NCBI GenBank assembly: GCA_964451415.1
Contig: CAYVHU010000012.1
Span: forward strand, 16,500 to 80,499
Direction of reading: 5' to 3'
DNA: 64,000 nt
Origin: CAYVHU01 sp964451415
GTDB lineage: Bacteria > Pseudomonadota > Alphaproteobacteria > Rhodospirillales > Magnetovibrionaceae
Numbering within the stretch: position 1 is the first letter of the stretch; each line of letters begins with the position of its first letter. This document shows, piece after piece, positions 15,863 through 23,853 of this stretch. Both the position numbers and the translations under genes were made by a program. The notes under the pieces are model-generated. The model searched no databases, was not told the DNA's origin, and saw only the letters and a list, made by a program, of their open reading frames with translations.

Positions 15863-16606
15863 TTGTCCCAGGACTTTCTCTATCTTCCCCTAAACACCGT
15901 CAAACCGGTCGCGAAAGATGTCTGGGTCGTTGATGGCCCGGCAATTCGTTTCGGTTGGGGGCCCTTCAAGTTCTCCTTTTCCACGCGTATGACACTCATT
16001 CGTCTCGCGGCGGGGAAATTGGTGGTCCATTCGCCGGTCGTCATGACGAACGCACTGAAACGCGAGGTTGATGCCCTGGGCGAGGTCGTGGATATCGTCG
16101 CGCCGAACAAAATTCATTACTGGTGGGTGCGCGATTGGGCCGAGGCGTATCCCAAGGCTCGCGTTCTGAGTGCCCCGGGTGTGGCGGATCGGGCCAAGGA
16201 CAGGCTTCCCGGCAACGCTTGTGTGCTGGATGGCGCGCCGGTGGACGGTTGGGGCGAAACCTTGTCCTATATTCTCGTAACCGGTTGTTTCATGAGCGAA
16301 GCGGTGTTGTTTCACCATCCGTCGCGGACGTTGATCCTCACCGATTTGATCGAAAATTTTGAACCCCAGCGCATCGCTTCGCCATTGAAGCGCCTAGTTT
16401 TACGGCTGGCGGGCATTTTGCATCCCCATGGGTCCATGCCCCGGGATATGCGTTTGACGTTTCGCGGTCGCGAAGATCACCTGCGCGCCGCGGTGCGCCA
16501 CATGATGGACTGGAACCCGGCTCGCATTCTGCTTGCCCACGGGAAATGTTACGATCAAGACGCACGCCAGGAACTGGCTCGCGCGTTTGGGTTTCTTGGT
16601 CTTTAG
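15863..16606 (+). CDS. DUF4336 domain protein
   Basis: A 247-residue protein of the DUF4336 family, related in pattern to metallo-beta-lactamase-fold proteins. It has the opening VAKDVWVVDGPAIRFGWGPFKFSFSTRMTLIRL (in parts), VHSPVVMT, APNKIHYWW, a DLIENF segment and the closing ILLAHGKCY. Catalytic function is unknown. TTG at 15863 is chosen because AGGAGG lies six bases upstream; the longer GTG frame from 15839 would place this site inside the gene. It follows the RNA methyltransferase after 27 bases. Confidence 0.75.
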   Translation: MSQDFLYLPLNTVKPVAKDVWVVDGPAIRFGWGPFKFSFSTRMTLIRLAAGKLVVHSPVVMTNALKREVDALGEVVDIVAPNKIHYWWVRDWAEAYPKARVLSAPGVADRAKDRLPGNACVLDGAPVDGWGETLSYILVTGCFMSEAVLFHHPSRTLILTDLIENFEPQRIASPLKRLVLRLAGILHPHGSMPRDMRLTFRGREDHLRAAVRHMMDWNPARILLAHGKCYDQDARQELARAFGFLGL

Positions 16607-16607
16607 C

Positions 16608-17027
16608 TTAAGCGGTGGTCGTGGCCAGGGCACGGCCCAGGAAGATTTCCCGCCAAACCAGCCACAGCGCCAACGCGATGCTGGCCAAGGTCAGATACAG
16701 GCGGATCGGCTCATAGTACGCCAGCAGCGCTTCACCGCCGAACATCAAAAACAGAATTTTATTGCAAATGGGGCAGGCGACGCCGAGAAAGCCGAGCACC
16801 CCGGCTCCCGTTATGGCGTTGTTCGCGCACAGTGGGCGACGCACCACGACGTACACGCCGCTGAGGACCGCCAGCACCGCCAGCAGGGGGATTTCAAATC
16901 CCTGCACGGGGGTCATGCGGCCAAAAAAAGGGTTTTTCCATAAGGCTGTGACGGTTCCGATCAAAGCGAACATCACACCGGTGGCAGCCACCCCGGAAAA
17001 AATGCGGGTGCGAGTGATGTAATCCAT
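16608..17027 (-). CDS. Small four-helix membrane protein with a CxxC motif
   Basis: I do not recognise a named family. The 139-residue sequence has four hydrophobic segments (about 10-30, 45-62, 73-88 and 105-125). Between the third and fourth is a CPICNKIL motif and an earlier single Cys in PLCANN, which may point to metal binding or thiol chemistry. It converges with the DUF4336 gene with one base between stops and is divergent from the secreted glycosidase. Confidence 0.7.
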   Translation of the reverse strand: MDYITRTRIFSGVAATGVMFALIGTVTALWKNPFFGRMTPVQGFEIPLLAVLAVLSGVYVVVRRPLCANNAITGAGVLGFLGVACPICNKILFLMFGGEALLAYYEPIRLYLTLASIALALWLVWREIFLGRALATTTA

Positions 17028-17155
17028 ACGATCCTCACGTCAATTTTGCTTATCCCACGACGACAATTATTCCATCAATGTGGCCACAATACGGTTTCAC
17101 AGATGCCGGTTTCGCACGTTCTCAGGATAGGTAAAAAATATTGAGGAGAAAACCG

Positions 17156-18133
17156 ATGGGACATCGTGTGAAAGCGTTGCTGTTTGTTGTGGCGATGATT
17201 GTGGCCTGGGCTGCCTTGACGCCCGCCGTCGTCGCGCAGGACACGCTTGATTATTTCACTTATGGGACCGTGAACGGAACGCAGCTCAACACAAACATCG
17301 TGTACGTCAAGGTCGATCTGGAACAGGCATGGGACAAGATCAAGACGCCCGGCCTCGACGGCCAGTGCGTCCAGGAAGGCAAACCCAACGTGCGTATGTC
17401 CGTTTTGAAAAATGTATTGCCTGAACAAAATCCGCAGTTTTGCGATATGGAGAATTTGCAATGGTGGCGCGGCGCCGATCAATCTTTTAAAAACGATCGT
17501 TTTGTCATGAGCGGCAACTTTTATAAATCCGTAGGCGATTATAACGAGACGTGCGGCTTGGGATTGGGCGTCAGTCTTTCTAACGGGACGTGGATTTCAG
17601 GCGAGAGCAACGATGATCGCAAGGTTCATGAGACGCTCACCAGTACGTTGCTGATTTTCAATCAAGAAGGGCGCGATAAGTTCCATAAATACGCCGAAAT
17701 CGTGGCGAGCACCTACGATTTCAATACGAACAGGCAATACGTTCAGGCGGCGGTTTCGGGGTATCTCTTTAAAAATAGGGGTGTCTTCGTCGCGCAGCCA
17801 AACGCGATTTCTCCCAATGGAACGAAACCGCGCGCCGCCGTCGGCATTAGCCAGGACGGCAAGACGTTAATTTTTCTGGCGATCAATGGAGGCGGAGAAA
17901 ACTTGGGCGATGACTTGAAGGAGACCGGTAAGTTTTACAAAACGCTAGGTGATTTGGGCGCTTATAGCGCCTTGAACCTGGATGGTTCCGGCTCGGCGCA
18001 ATTGGTGTTGCAGAAACTGGACGCGGACAATCCTTTGTTGGCGACCAAGCCCAGCGACATACGCAACAAGCTGAACAAGGTCTGCTCGAAGAAATTTTTC
18101 CGCCCCATTCCCATCGTCATCGGGATCGAATGA
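17156..18133 (+). CDS. Secreted phosphodiester glycosidase family (NAGPA-like, DUF2233)
   Basis: A 325-residue exported protein. Residues about 1-27 are a signal peptide (VKALLFVVAMIVAWAALTPAVVA in two parts). The C-terminal half has the NAGPA-type pattern RAAVGISQDGKTLIFLAING and GAYSALNLDGSGSAQLVL, the conserved core of phosphodiester glycosidases, which hydrolyse sugar phosphodiesters. The middle region with Cys residues (GQCVQEG, FCDMEN, ETCGLGLG) looks lineage-specific. ATG at 17156 follows GAGGAG; the earlier ATG would add five residues. The natural substrate is unknown. Confidence 0.75.
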   Translation: MGHRVKALLFVVAMIVAWAALTPAVVAQDTLDYFTYGTVNGTQLNTNIVYVKVDLEQAWDKIKTPGLDGQCVQEGKPNVRMSVLKNVLPEQNPQFCDMENLQWWRGADQSFKNDRFVMSGNFYKSVGDYNETCGLGLGVSLSNGTWISGESNDDRKVHETLTSTLLIFNQEGRDKFHKYAEIVASTYDFNTNRQYVQAAVSGYLFKNRGVFVAQPNAISPNGTKPRAAVGISQDGKTLIFLAINGGGENLGDDLKETGKFYKTLGDLGAYSALNLDGSGSAQLVLQKLDADNPLLATKPSDIRNKLNKVCSKKFFRPIPIVIGIE

Positions 18134-18136
18134 GGC

Positions 18137-19657
18137 CTAATACGCTTTGGCGAAGATGGCCTGCTTCGTGGCCGGGTTCCCGCTGAGCACGCAGGTTCCC
18201 GGTTCGCGCGGCTGGTCGTAGGGCAGGCAGCGGATGGTTACGGACAAGTCCTTCAGGCGCGCTTCGCTCTCGGCGCTTTCGTCCCAATAGGCGCGCACAA
18301 AGCCGGCTGAAGCGTATGTTTCGGCGCTAAAAAACGCCTTGAAGGCGGCGAAATCTTCGATATCGGTGCGCAAGCGGGCGTCGCGGTAGGCCTTGGCTTC
18401 GTCGAAGAGTTGCTTCTGGATGGCTTCCAGTTGTGCCTCGATGGTGGTGGCGAATTCATCTGTGTTTTGCGGAGCCTTGGCGTAAATATCTGTGCGCCGC
18501 GTGATCATCACCGTGCCTTGATCCAGATCGCGCGGACCCAACTCGACGACAATGGGCGCGCCCTTTTTCAGCCAGCTCCAACGTTTTTCACCCGCGTTCA
18601 TGTCGCGTTTGTCGACAAAGGCGCGCACCGGGTTGTCAAAGGCGACGGCGGCGTTCAGCCGTTCGGCCAGCGCAGACGCCGCAGGCAGTACGCGCGCGCG
18701 CGCCGCCTCGTCGCGGGCAATGGGTAGGATTACCACCTGACGCGGGGCCACGGTGGGCGGGACGCGCAGGCCGTTGTCGTCGCCGTGGGTCATGATCAAG
18801 GCCCCGATCAGGCGTGTTGATACGCCCCACGATGTGGTCTCGACAAAGTTTTCTCCGCCCTCGGCGTCTTGAAATTTAATGTTGGCCGCGCGGGCAAAGT
18901 TTTGCCCCAGGTAATGCGACGTCCCGGCCTGCAGCGCCTTGCCATCTTGCATCATGGCTTCGATGGTGTGCGTTTCCTCTGCGCCGGGGAAACGTTCGCT
19001 GGCGGATTTTTCTCCGGCGATGACGGGGATCGCCAGCCAGTCTTCGGCCAGCTTGCGGTATTCTTCCAACATGGTGGCGGTTTCAAGCCGCGCTTCGTCG
19101 CGTGTGGCGTGGGCGGTGTGGCCTTCCTGCCAGAGAAATTCCGAGGTGCGCAGGAACAGACGCGGGCGCATTTCCCAGCGCACCACATTGGCCCACTGGT
19201 TGATCATCACCGGCAGGTCACGATAGCTGCGGATCCACTTTGCAAAGCTTTCGCCGATCATGGTTTCGCTTGTGGGGCGCACCACCAGCGGGCTTTCCAA
19301 AGCGCCGTCCGGTTCCAGTTTGCCGTCCTTGGCCACAAGGCGGTGATGGGTGACGACGGCCATTTCCTTGGCGAAGCCTTCCACGTGGGCGGCTTCTTTT
19401 TCAATCAGCTCCAAGGGGATGAACAAGGGAAAATAGCAGTTTTCGTGGCCCGTTTCCTTGATGCGTCGATCCAGGCGCGCCTGCAAATTTTCCCAGATCC
19501 CGTAGCCCCACGGCTTGATTACCATGCATCCACGCACACCGGAATTTTCCGCCATGTCGGCTTCCTTGATGACCTCTTGATACCACTGCGGAAAGTCAAC
19601 CTCGCGTATGGTGCGCATGGCGGTTTTTTTCGGTTTGTTTTTCGGCTTGTCGGACAT
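18137..19657 (-). CDS. proS: Prolyl-tRNA synthetase, archaeal/eukaryotic type
   Basis: A 506-residue class II synthetase that charges tRNA-Pro. The class II core shows VRGCMVIKPWGYGIWE, VVRPTSETMIGE, RWEMRPRLFLRTSEFLWQEGHTAH in parts, and motif 3 SWGVSTRLIGA. An anticodon-binding domain (PRQVVILPIA) and a C-terminal zinc-domain-like extension ending in AKAY follow. The TSEFLWQEGHTAH motif, the C-terminal extension and the absence of an inserted editing domain are marks of the archaeal/eukaryotic ProS type, not the type usual in alphaproteobacteria. ATG 19657 starts a lysine-rich leader. It converges with the glycosidase gene. Confidence 0.92.
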   Translation of the reverse strand: MSDKPKNKPKKTAMRTIREVDFPQWYQEVIKEADMAENSGVRGCMVIKPWGYGIWENLQARLDRRIKETGHENCYFPLFIPLELIEKEAAHVEGFAKEMAVVTHHRLVAKDGKLEPDGALESPLVVRPTSETMIGESFAKWIRSYRDLPVMINQWANVVRWEMRPRLFLRTSEFLWQEGHTAHATRDEARLETATMLEEYRKLAEDWLAIPVIAGEKSASERFPGAEETHTIEAMMQDGKALQAGTSHYLGQNFARAANIKFQDAEGGENFVETTSWGVSTRLIGALIMTHGDDNGLRVPPTVAPRQVVILPIARDEAARARVLPAASALAERLNAAVAFDNPVRAFVDKRDMNAGEKRWSWLKKGAPIVVELGPRDLDQGTVMITRRTDIYAKAPQNTDEFATTIEAQLEAIQKQLFDEAKAYRDARLRTDIEDFAAFKAFFSAETYASAGFVRAYWDESAESEARLKDLSVTIRCLPYDQPREPGTCVLSGNPATKQAIFAKAY

Positions 19658-19870
19658 GTGAAAACCTGATGGTGAGCAGAAATGAACTGAGGGTTGGTAT
19701 CGGGCAAAGCGAACCGGAAATCAAGGCCTGATGCGTTCGAGCTTTCAAGGAACCGCGAATCGCATTCCCTGAAAAGCCGTTATTTTATGGCACTAAATGA
19801 CACTTAATATACGTAAATAATCAACGAAAGGGTGTGTCAGCATAGAAATAAGGCGCAATGATTGAGTTGT

Positions 19871-19947
19871 GATTGAAGATTCTTTGACACGAAAGCATGA
19901 GTTCTATCAGAACATTATAAAGTCTTTTAGACCTTCAATCATTTTTT
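19871..19947 (+). ncRNA. Candidate structured RNA in an AT-rich gap
   Basis: GATTGAAG (19871-19878) pairs perfectly with CTTCAATC (19933-19940), followed by ATTTTTT. Inside are a GTTCT-ATC-AGAAC hairpin and a weaker GTC-TTTTA-GAC. The 596-base gap 19658-20253 is far richer in AT than its flanks and has no supportable gene; a GCAAAAAGC-GGAT-GCTTTT hairpin lies near 20029-20048. A transcribed small RNA is possible but nothing shows expression. Confidence 0.25.
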
Positions 19948-20253
19948 ACCATCGGTTGATGTGAATATTAACGCTATACTGCAAAGAAAAATAGCCGGAT
20001 GAATCTGATTTGTACTAAGCTGATGGGTGCAAAAAGCGGATGCTTTTGTAGCTTAAAATCGCGAGGTATATTGTAAAGCAACGACTTGTTTTCGTGCGTT
20101 CAGACCGAGCGGGAGACGTCTCTCGCATAACGTCATACGGGTGTCATTTGAATGAGTTTGGATCCATAAGAATAAGACTTTAAATACATCGGGCTAAAAA
20201 TGCGACGGGCTACAAGACCTGCGCAATTTGTGTTTTGAGGTTAGGGATAGACA

Positions 20254-21012
20254 ATGGGGTTGCCAGACCACAGTGCCGTTCGCCTTGGGCAACGGACATA
20301 TACAGTGCGGAGTCTTCACGGACAGGTTGTGCATCGACTTGGCCAGCGAATTCTATCGGGCGATATCGAACAAGGCGAGGTTCTGCCCAATGAAACGGAC
20401 CTCGGCGCGGAATTCGAGGTGAGCCGTACGGCGCTGCGTGAGGGCATTAAAATCCTTACCGCCAAAGGGCTTTTGTCCAGCCGCACGCGAACGGGGACCC
20501 GGGTGCGCCCTAGCCATGAATGGAACATGCTTGACCCCGACGTGCTGGCCTGGCGACTGGGGGCGGGACGTGCGCGGGAATTCGTGCAGGATCTGTGCGA
20601 GTTTCGCCGCGCCATCGAACCGATGGCGGCGTCGTTGGCGGCACGCCGCGCGACGCAGAAAGATATTGCCCAGATTGAAAATGCTCTGGACGCCATCGCC
20701 GAGGCGGGTGATGATTTCATGTCGGTCGGCATCGAACCCGATTTAAGGTTCCACCAAGCCATATTGATGTCGTCACGCAACGAACTCATGGCGTCTTTGA
20801 GTGCAATGATCGAAACGGCTTTGACGTTCGGTTTTATGCATGCCACGCCGGATATGAAAATGCAGCCCGTGGACAAGCGCCGCGCGGTGCTCGATGCGAT
20901 TTGCGCCCATGACGGTGAGGCCGCCGTCGAAGCCATGGTGGCGTTGCTGGAAGATTCGAAAATCAGAAACGCGCAAGCCTTCGATGGGATGGAAGCGGTG
21001 TCTCGAGGGTAA
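20254..21012 (+). CDS. FadR-subfamily GntR transcriptional regulator
   Basis: A 252-residue regulator. The winged helix-turn-helix is at about 20-90 (LHGQVVHRLGQRILSGDIEQGEVLPNETDL in parts, then FEVSRTALREGIKILTAKGLL). The FCD ligand-binding domain spans about 110-235, with metal- or ligand-binding residues in DLRFHQAI and a later His in AICAHDGEAA. Members usually control sugar-acid or organic-acid genes next to them, but here no catabolic operon adjoins; the respiratory operon begins about 580 bases downstream. A strong terminator follows. Confidence 0.9.
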   Translation: MGLPDHSAVRLGQRTYTVRSLHGQVVHRLGQRILSGDIEQGEVLPNETDLGAEFEVSRTALREGIKILTAKGLLSSRTRTGTRVRPSHEWNMLDPDVLAWRLGAGRAREFVQDLCEFRRAIEPMAASLAARRATQKDIAQIENALDAIAEAGDDFMSVGIEPDLRFHQAILMSSRNELMASLSAMIETALTFGFMHATPDMKMQPVDKRRAVLDAICAHDGEAAVEAMVALLEDSKIRNAQAFDGMEAVSRG

Positions 21013-21050
21013 AAAGCCGCCCGCCTTTTCTTGTGACCTTCCTTGTTCTC

Positions 21051-21080
21051 ATGACCTCCCTTGCGGAGGTCATTTTTTTT
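21051..21080 (+). terminator. Rho-independent terminator after the FadR-type gene
   Basis: TGACCTCC (21052-21059) and GGAGGTCA (21065-21072) form a perfect 8-bp stem with a 5-base loop, followed by eight T residues. Confidence 0.9.
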
Positions 21081-21305
21081 GCCGCCGGACTTTCGGTTCT
21101 GGCCCGTTGTTCTGGCCCGTTTATAAGCCTACGGCCTTAATTGTCACAAAGCACCCAGTTCTTGGGCGGGGTCGGGTTTTGGACGGGGGCTGGCCGGTTT
21201 CCCAAAGATGGCGCATCGTCAAGAAAAGATGTAAGTATTTGATATGTTTTTATGGCTTTTTAAGGTTTGTACGGGGTTCTTTTTTAGCGTAGCGTCAAAA
21301 TGAAA

Positions 21306-21350
21306 TTGATGATTTACATGCCATCATTCCATATGACATGTAAGTATAAT
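21306..21350 (+). promoter_or_regulatory. Candidate activator-dependent promoter of the TtrBCA-like operon
   Basis: A perfect TATAAT (21345-21350) has no recognisable -35 at 16-18 bases. Where the -35 should be, TTACATG (21314-21320) and CATGTAA (21337-21343) form a 7-bp inverted repeat spaced by 16 bases. A TTGAT half-site (21306-21310) recalls FNR but its partner is poor. This would leave a leader of about 230 bases. The remaining gap 21081-21590 holds no gene I can support. Confidence 0.35.
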
Positions 21351-21590
21351 TTGAAAATTAGTCTTATCGGGGTGAGCTATGGTGTGGGCTTTTGCACGTT
21401 AGTTCGATCTGAATGATGTCAAAAAAGGGGCAGTTTTAAAGTTAATCTCGTATGAAACAGCCCCGGTCAGGAAAATTTCTCCCGGTTGAGCGGATTTGAC
21501 TTTGTTGGATACGTGATCGCCTTGAACGTGGCCTTCGGGGAATTTGGTTCGCGTTCGTCGGAACCATTGGGTTTGTGATGCGGAGGGACG

Positions 21591-22643
21591 ATGATGAAGC
21601 AGGTAGATCCGACGAAACTGATCGATCCGACAACACCGGCAGATCCGTCGCAGACGGGCCCGACACAAACAGACCCGATACAAGTGGCGACTGAACCCGA
21701 TAATCCGGGCCGTCGCAGGGTGCTGGGGCGGCTGCTTGCAGGGGGGGCGGCACCGCTCGCTACGGCTGGCGCGCTCGCCGTGGCGGGCGCCGGGACGGCA
21801 GCGGCCCAAGCGCAGACGGATCCAAAGGAAGGGGCGCGCTCGACAACGGCGCAAACCGCGCTGGAGCTTCGCCAGGACGGCACTGATTTTTATCGCTTCC
21901 ATGGGCGTGATGCGTTCGCATATACACGCAAAGACGGGGGTCTGGCCGCCGAAGGGTTTGTGGGAAAACGCTGGGCCATGTTGATCGACCTGCGCAAGTG
22001 TGTCGGGTGTCAATCGTGTACCGCCGCGTGCAAGTTCGAGAACAATATCCCCGAAGGCAGTTTTCGCACCTGGGTGCCCGATGTGGAGATCGGCGCCTAC
22101 CCGAGGACCCGCCGCGCCTTTTTGCCGCGTCTGTGCAATCACTGCGAACGGCCTTCGTGTATCGAAGTGTGTCCCGCCGGGGCCACATGGCAGCGTAAGG
22201 ACGGCGTGGTCGTCATCGACAACGACCGCTGCTGGGGGTGCGGGGCTTGCGTGAACGCCTGTCCCTACGATGCGCGCTTCATAAATCCGATCACCAAGAC
22301 GGCCGATAAATGCACCTTCTGTGCGCAGCGTGTGGATCAGGGGCTTCTGCCGGCATGCGTGGAAACCTGCATCGGCGGCGCGCGCCAGTTCTGTGATCTC
22401 AACAACCCCGACGATCCGGTGACACGCCGGATCAAAAGCGGGCCGGTGCAGGTCCTCAAGCCCGAGACCGGCAATCAGCCGCGGGTCTTCTATATCGACC
22501 TGCCCACGCAGTTGCAGAACAACCTGCCCGGAAGGCCGACGTTGTGGTCGCAGTTGTTCGAGGACGCGGGCTTTGAGAATCCCATACAGGAATCCGAAGG
22601 GAAGTGGAAAATCGCGCCGGTTTCGCAAGGAGAATCAAAATGA
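21591..22643 (+). CDS. TtrB-like exported 4Fe-4S ferredoxin subunit
   Basis: A 350-residue electron-transfer subunit. Sixteen Cys in four groups bind four [4Fe-4S] clusters: CVGCQSCTAACK, CNHCERPSCIEVCP, CWGCGACVNACP and CTFC with the later CVETC. A Tat signal with GRRRVLGRLL is followed by a hydrophobic Ala-rich stretch, so the subunit is exported. The n-region before the twin Arg is unusually long (about 40 residues) and rich in Asp-Pro-Thr. GGAGGG lies just upstream; ATG at 21594 has better spacing than 21591. It overlaps the NrfD-like gene as ATGA. Confidence 0.85.
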   Translation: MMKQVDPTKLIDPTTPADPSQTGPTQTDPIQVATEPDNPGRRRVLGRLLAGGAAPLATAGALAVAGAGTAAAQAQTDPKEGARSTTAQTALELRQDGTDFYRFHGRDAFAYTRKDGGLAAEGFVGKRWAMLIDLRKCVGCQSCTAACKFENNIPEGSFRTWVPDVEIGAYPRTRRAFLPRLCNHCERPSCIEVCPAGATWQRKDGVVVIDNDRCWGCGACVNACPYDARFINPITKTADKCTFCAQRVDQGLLPACVETCIGGARQFCDLNNPDDPVTRRIKSGPVQVLKPETGNQPRVFYIDLPTQLQNNLPGRPTLWSQLFEDAGFENPIQESEGKWKIAPVSQGESK

Positions 22644-23809
22644 CCAGTCTCGTCGATGCCAATTCGTTTAGCGTGCCGCAGTCCGTGGCCCCCCTTCACG
22701 AGCTGCTGAACATCGCCCATGCACGCCCGTTTTCCTTGTTGTTCGGCAATTATTCCTGGGCGCTGGGCGCCGCCGGAGGGCTGACGATGGTGTGGGCGCT
22801 GTATGTCATCTTCGGACGGCGGCACGGGCCCGGCTACCGTTACGCCCTGCCTTTGGCGGTGGCCTTGATCGTCGCCGGTTTTCTCAACGTACTGTCCGAA
22901 GTGCAACAGCCTTCACGGTTGATCTACGGCTATTTTTACGGCTGGGAACACTGGGACACGGCGATCATCAAGTACGGGATCATCCTGCTGCCGGTGTATC
23001 TGGCGCTGTGCTGGTGGCTGAGCTTTCAGGCCATGGACCGCGAGGCCCTGGCCAGATCCATTGAACGGCTGGCGTCTCCATGGCGCTTTTTGGCCGATTT
23101 CTTTTCTTTGTGGAGCCGCCATTACGCGGTTCTGGAAGGGACGACTTCGCGGTGCTGGGTCATCGGCGCGGTGATCTTTTTGTCTCTGTTCGCGCCCCTT
23201 TATTCGGGCATCTTCTTGATGAACGAGCATGGCGTGCCGCTGTGGAACTCGTCCGTTGTGTTGCTTCTTTTCTTCTCCACAGCGATGGCCGACGGCGCCT
23301 TGTTGATGATGGTGGTTGCACCGTTGCTGGCGTGGCTGGCTGCAGGGCGTCAGCACGCGGATGTGCCGCTTGAGCCCCTGCGCTGGGGGGCAGTCGTCAG
23401 CATCGCCCTTGCCGCCGTGGTGTGGTTCGGCTGGATGTGGTGGATCGGACGGTTCGGTTCCATCGCGGGGCTGCGTGCGGCCCAGCTCTACATGGAGCCT
23501 TACGGCGGTTACGTCTTCTGGCAGTGGACGCTGCCCGGCGTGATTGTGCCGCTGGTCTTGCTGGTGACGCCCCTGGGGCGTCAACGCTGGGCGCAAGGCG
23601 TTGCCCTGCTGGGGGTCCTGTGGGGCAGTTACGCGGTACGGGTGCTGATTTTGCTGGGGGGGGAAGCGTTGGTGCGCAGTGGCGCCGGATATCAGCAGTT
23701 CACGCTCAGTTCCGAGGTTTTGATGAACACTGGCTTTAGCGTTCTGGCGGGTCTTGGGGTTCTGGCTGCTCACCTGTTGCTGTTGCCCGACAAACGCACC
23801 CTCGGTTGA
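22640..23809 (+). CDS. NrfD/TtrC-like quinol-oxidising membrane subunit
   Basis: A 389-residue polytopic protein with about nine or ten hydrophobic helices. It fits the NrfD/PsrC/TtrC family, which anchors the complex in the membrane and exchanges electrons with the quinone pool. Recognisable parts are FGNYSWALGAAGGL, the ARSIERLASPWRFL loop and the SSEVLMNTGFSVL end. AAGGAG precedes ATG 22640, which overlaps the FeS subunit gene; the upstream in-frame ATG at 22604 lies inside that gene. Placed between the FeS and catalytic subunit genes. Confidence 0.85.
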   Translation: MTSLVDANSFSVPQSVAPLHELLNIAHARPFSLLFGNYSWALGAAGGLTMVWALYVIFGRRHGPGYRYALPLAVALIVAGFLNVLSEVQQPSRLIYGYFYGWEHWDTAIIKYGIILLPVYLALCWWLSFQAMDREALARSIERLASPWRFLADFFSLWSRHYAVLEGTTSRCWVIGAVIFLSLFAPLYSGIFLMNEHGVPLWNSSVVLLLFFSTAMADGALLMMVVAPLLAWLAAGRQHADVPLEPLRWGAVVSIALAAVVWFGWMWWIGRFGSIAGLRAAQLYMEPYGGYVFWQWTLPGVIVPLVLLVTPLGRQRWAQGVALLGVLWGSYAVRVLILLGGEALVRSGAGYQQFTLSSEVLMNTGFSVLAGLGVLAAHLLLLPDKRTLG

Positions 23810-23853
23810 GCTTGTTCACACGTTAGTCCGACGGAAACTAAAGGAGCACCCTC

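Noticed and set aside
20190..20212. Direct repeat CGGGCTA (twice, 16 bases apart) before the FadR-type gene as operator
   Set aside because: Seven-base direct repeats are weak evidence and FadR-type sites are usually palindromic.
21306..21319. FNR box in the respiratory promoter
   Set aside because: Only the left half TTGAT matches; the right half TACAT is far from ATCAA.
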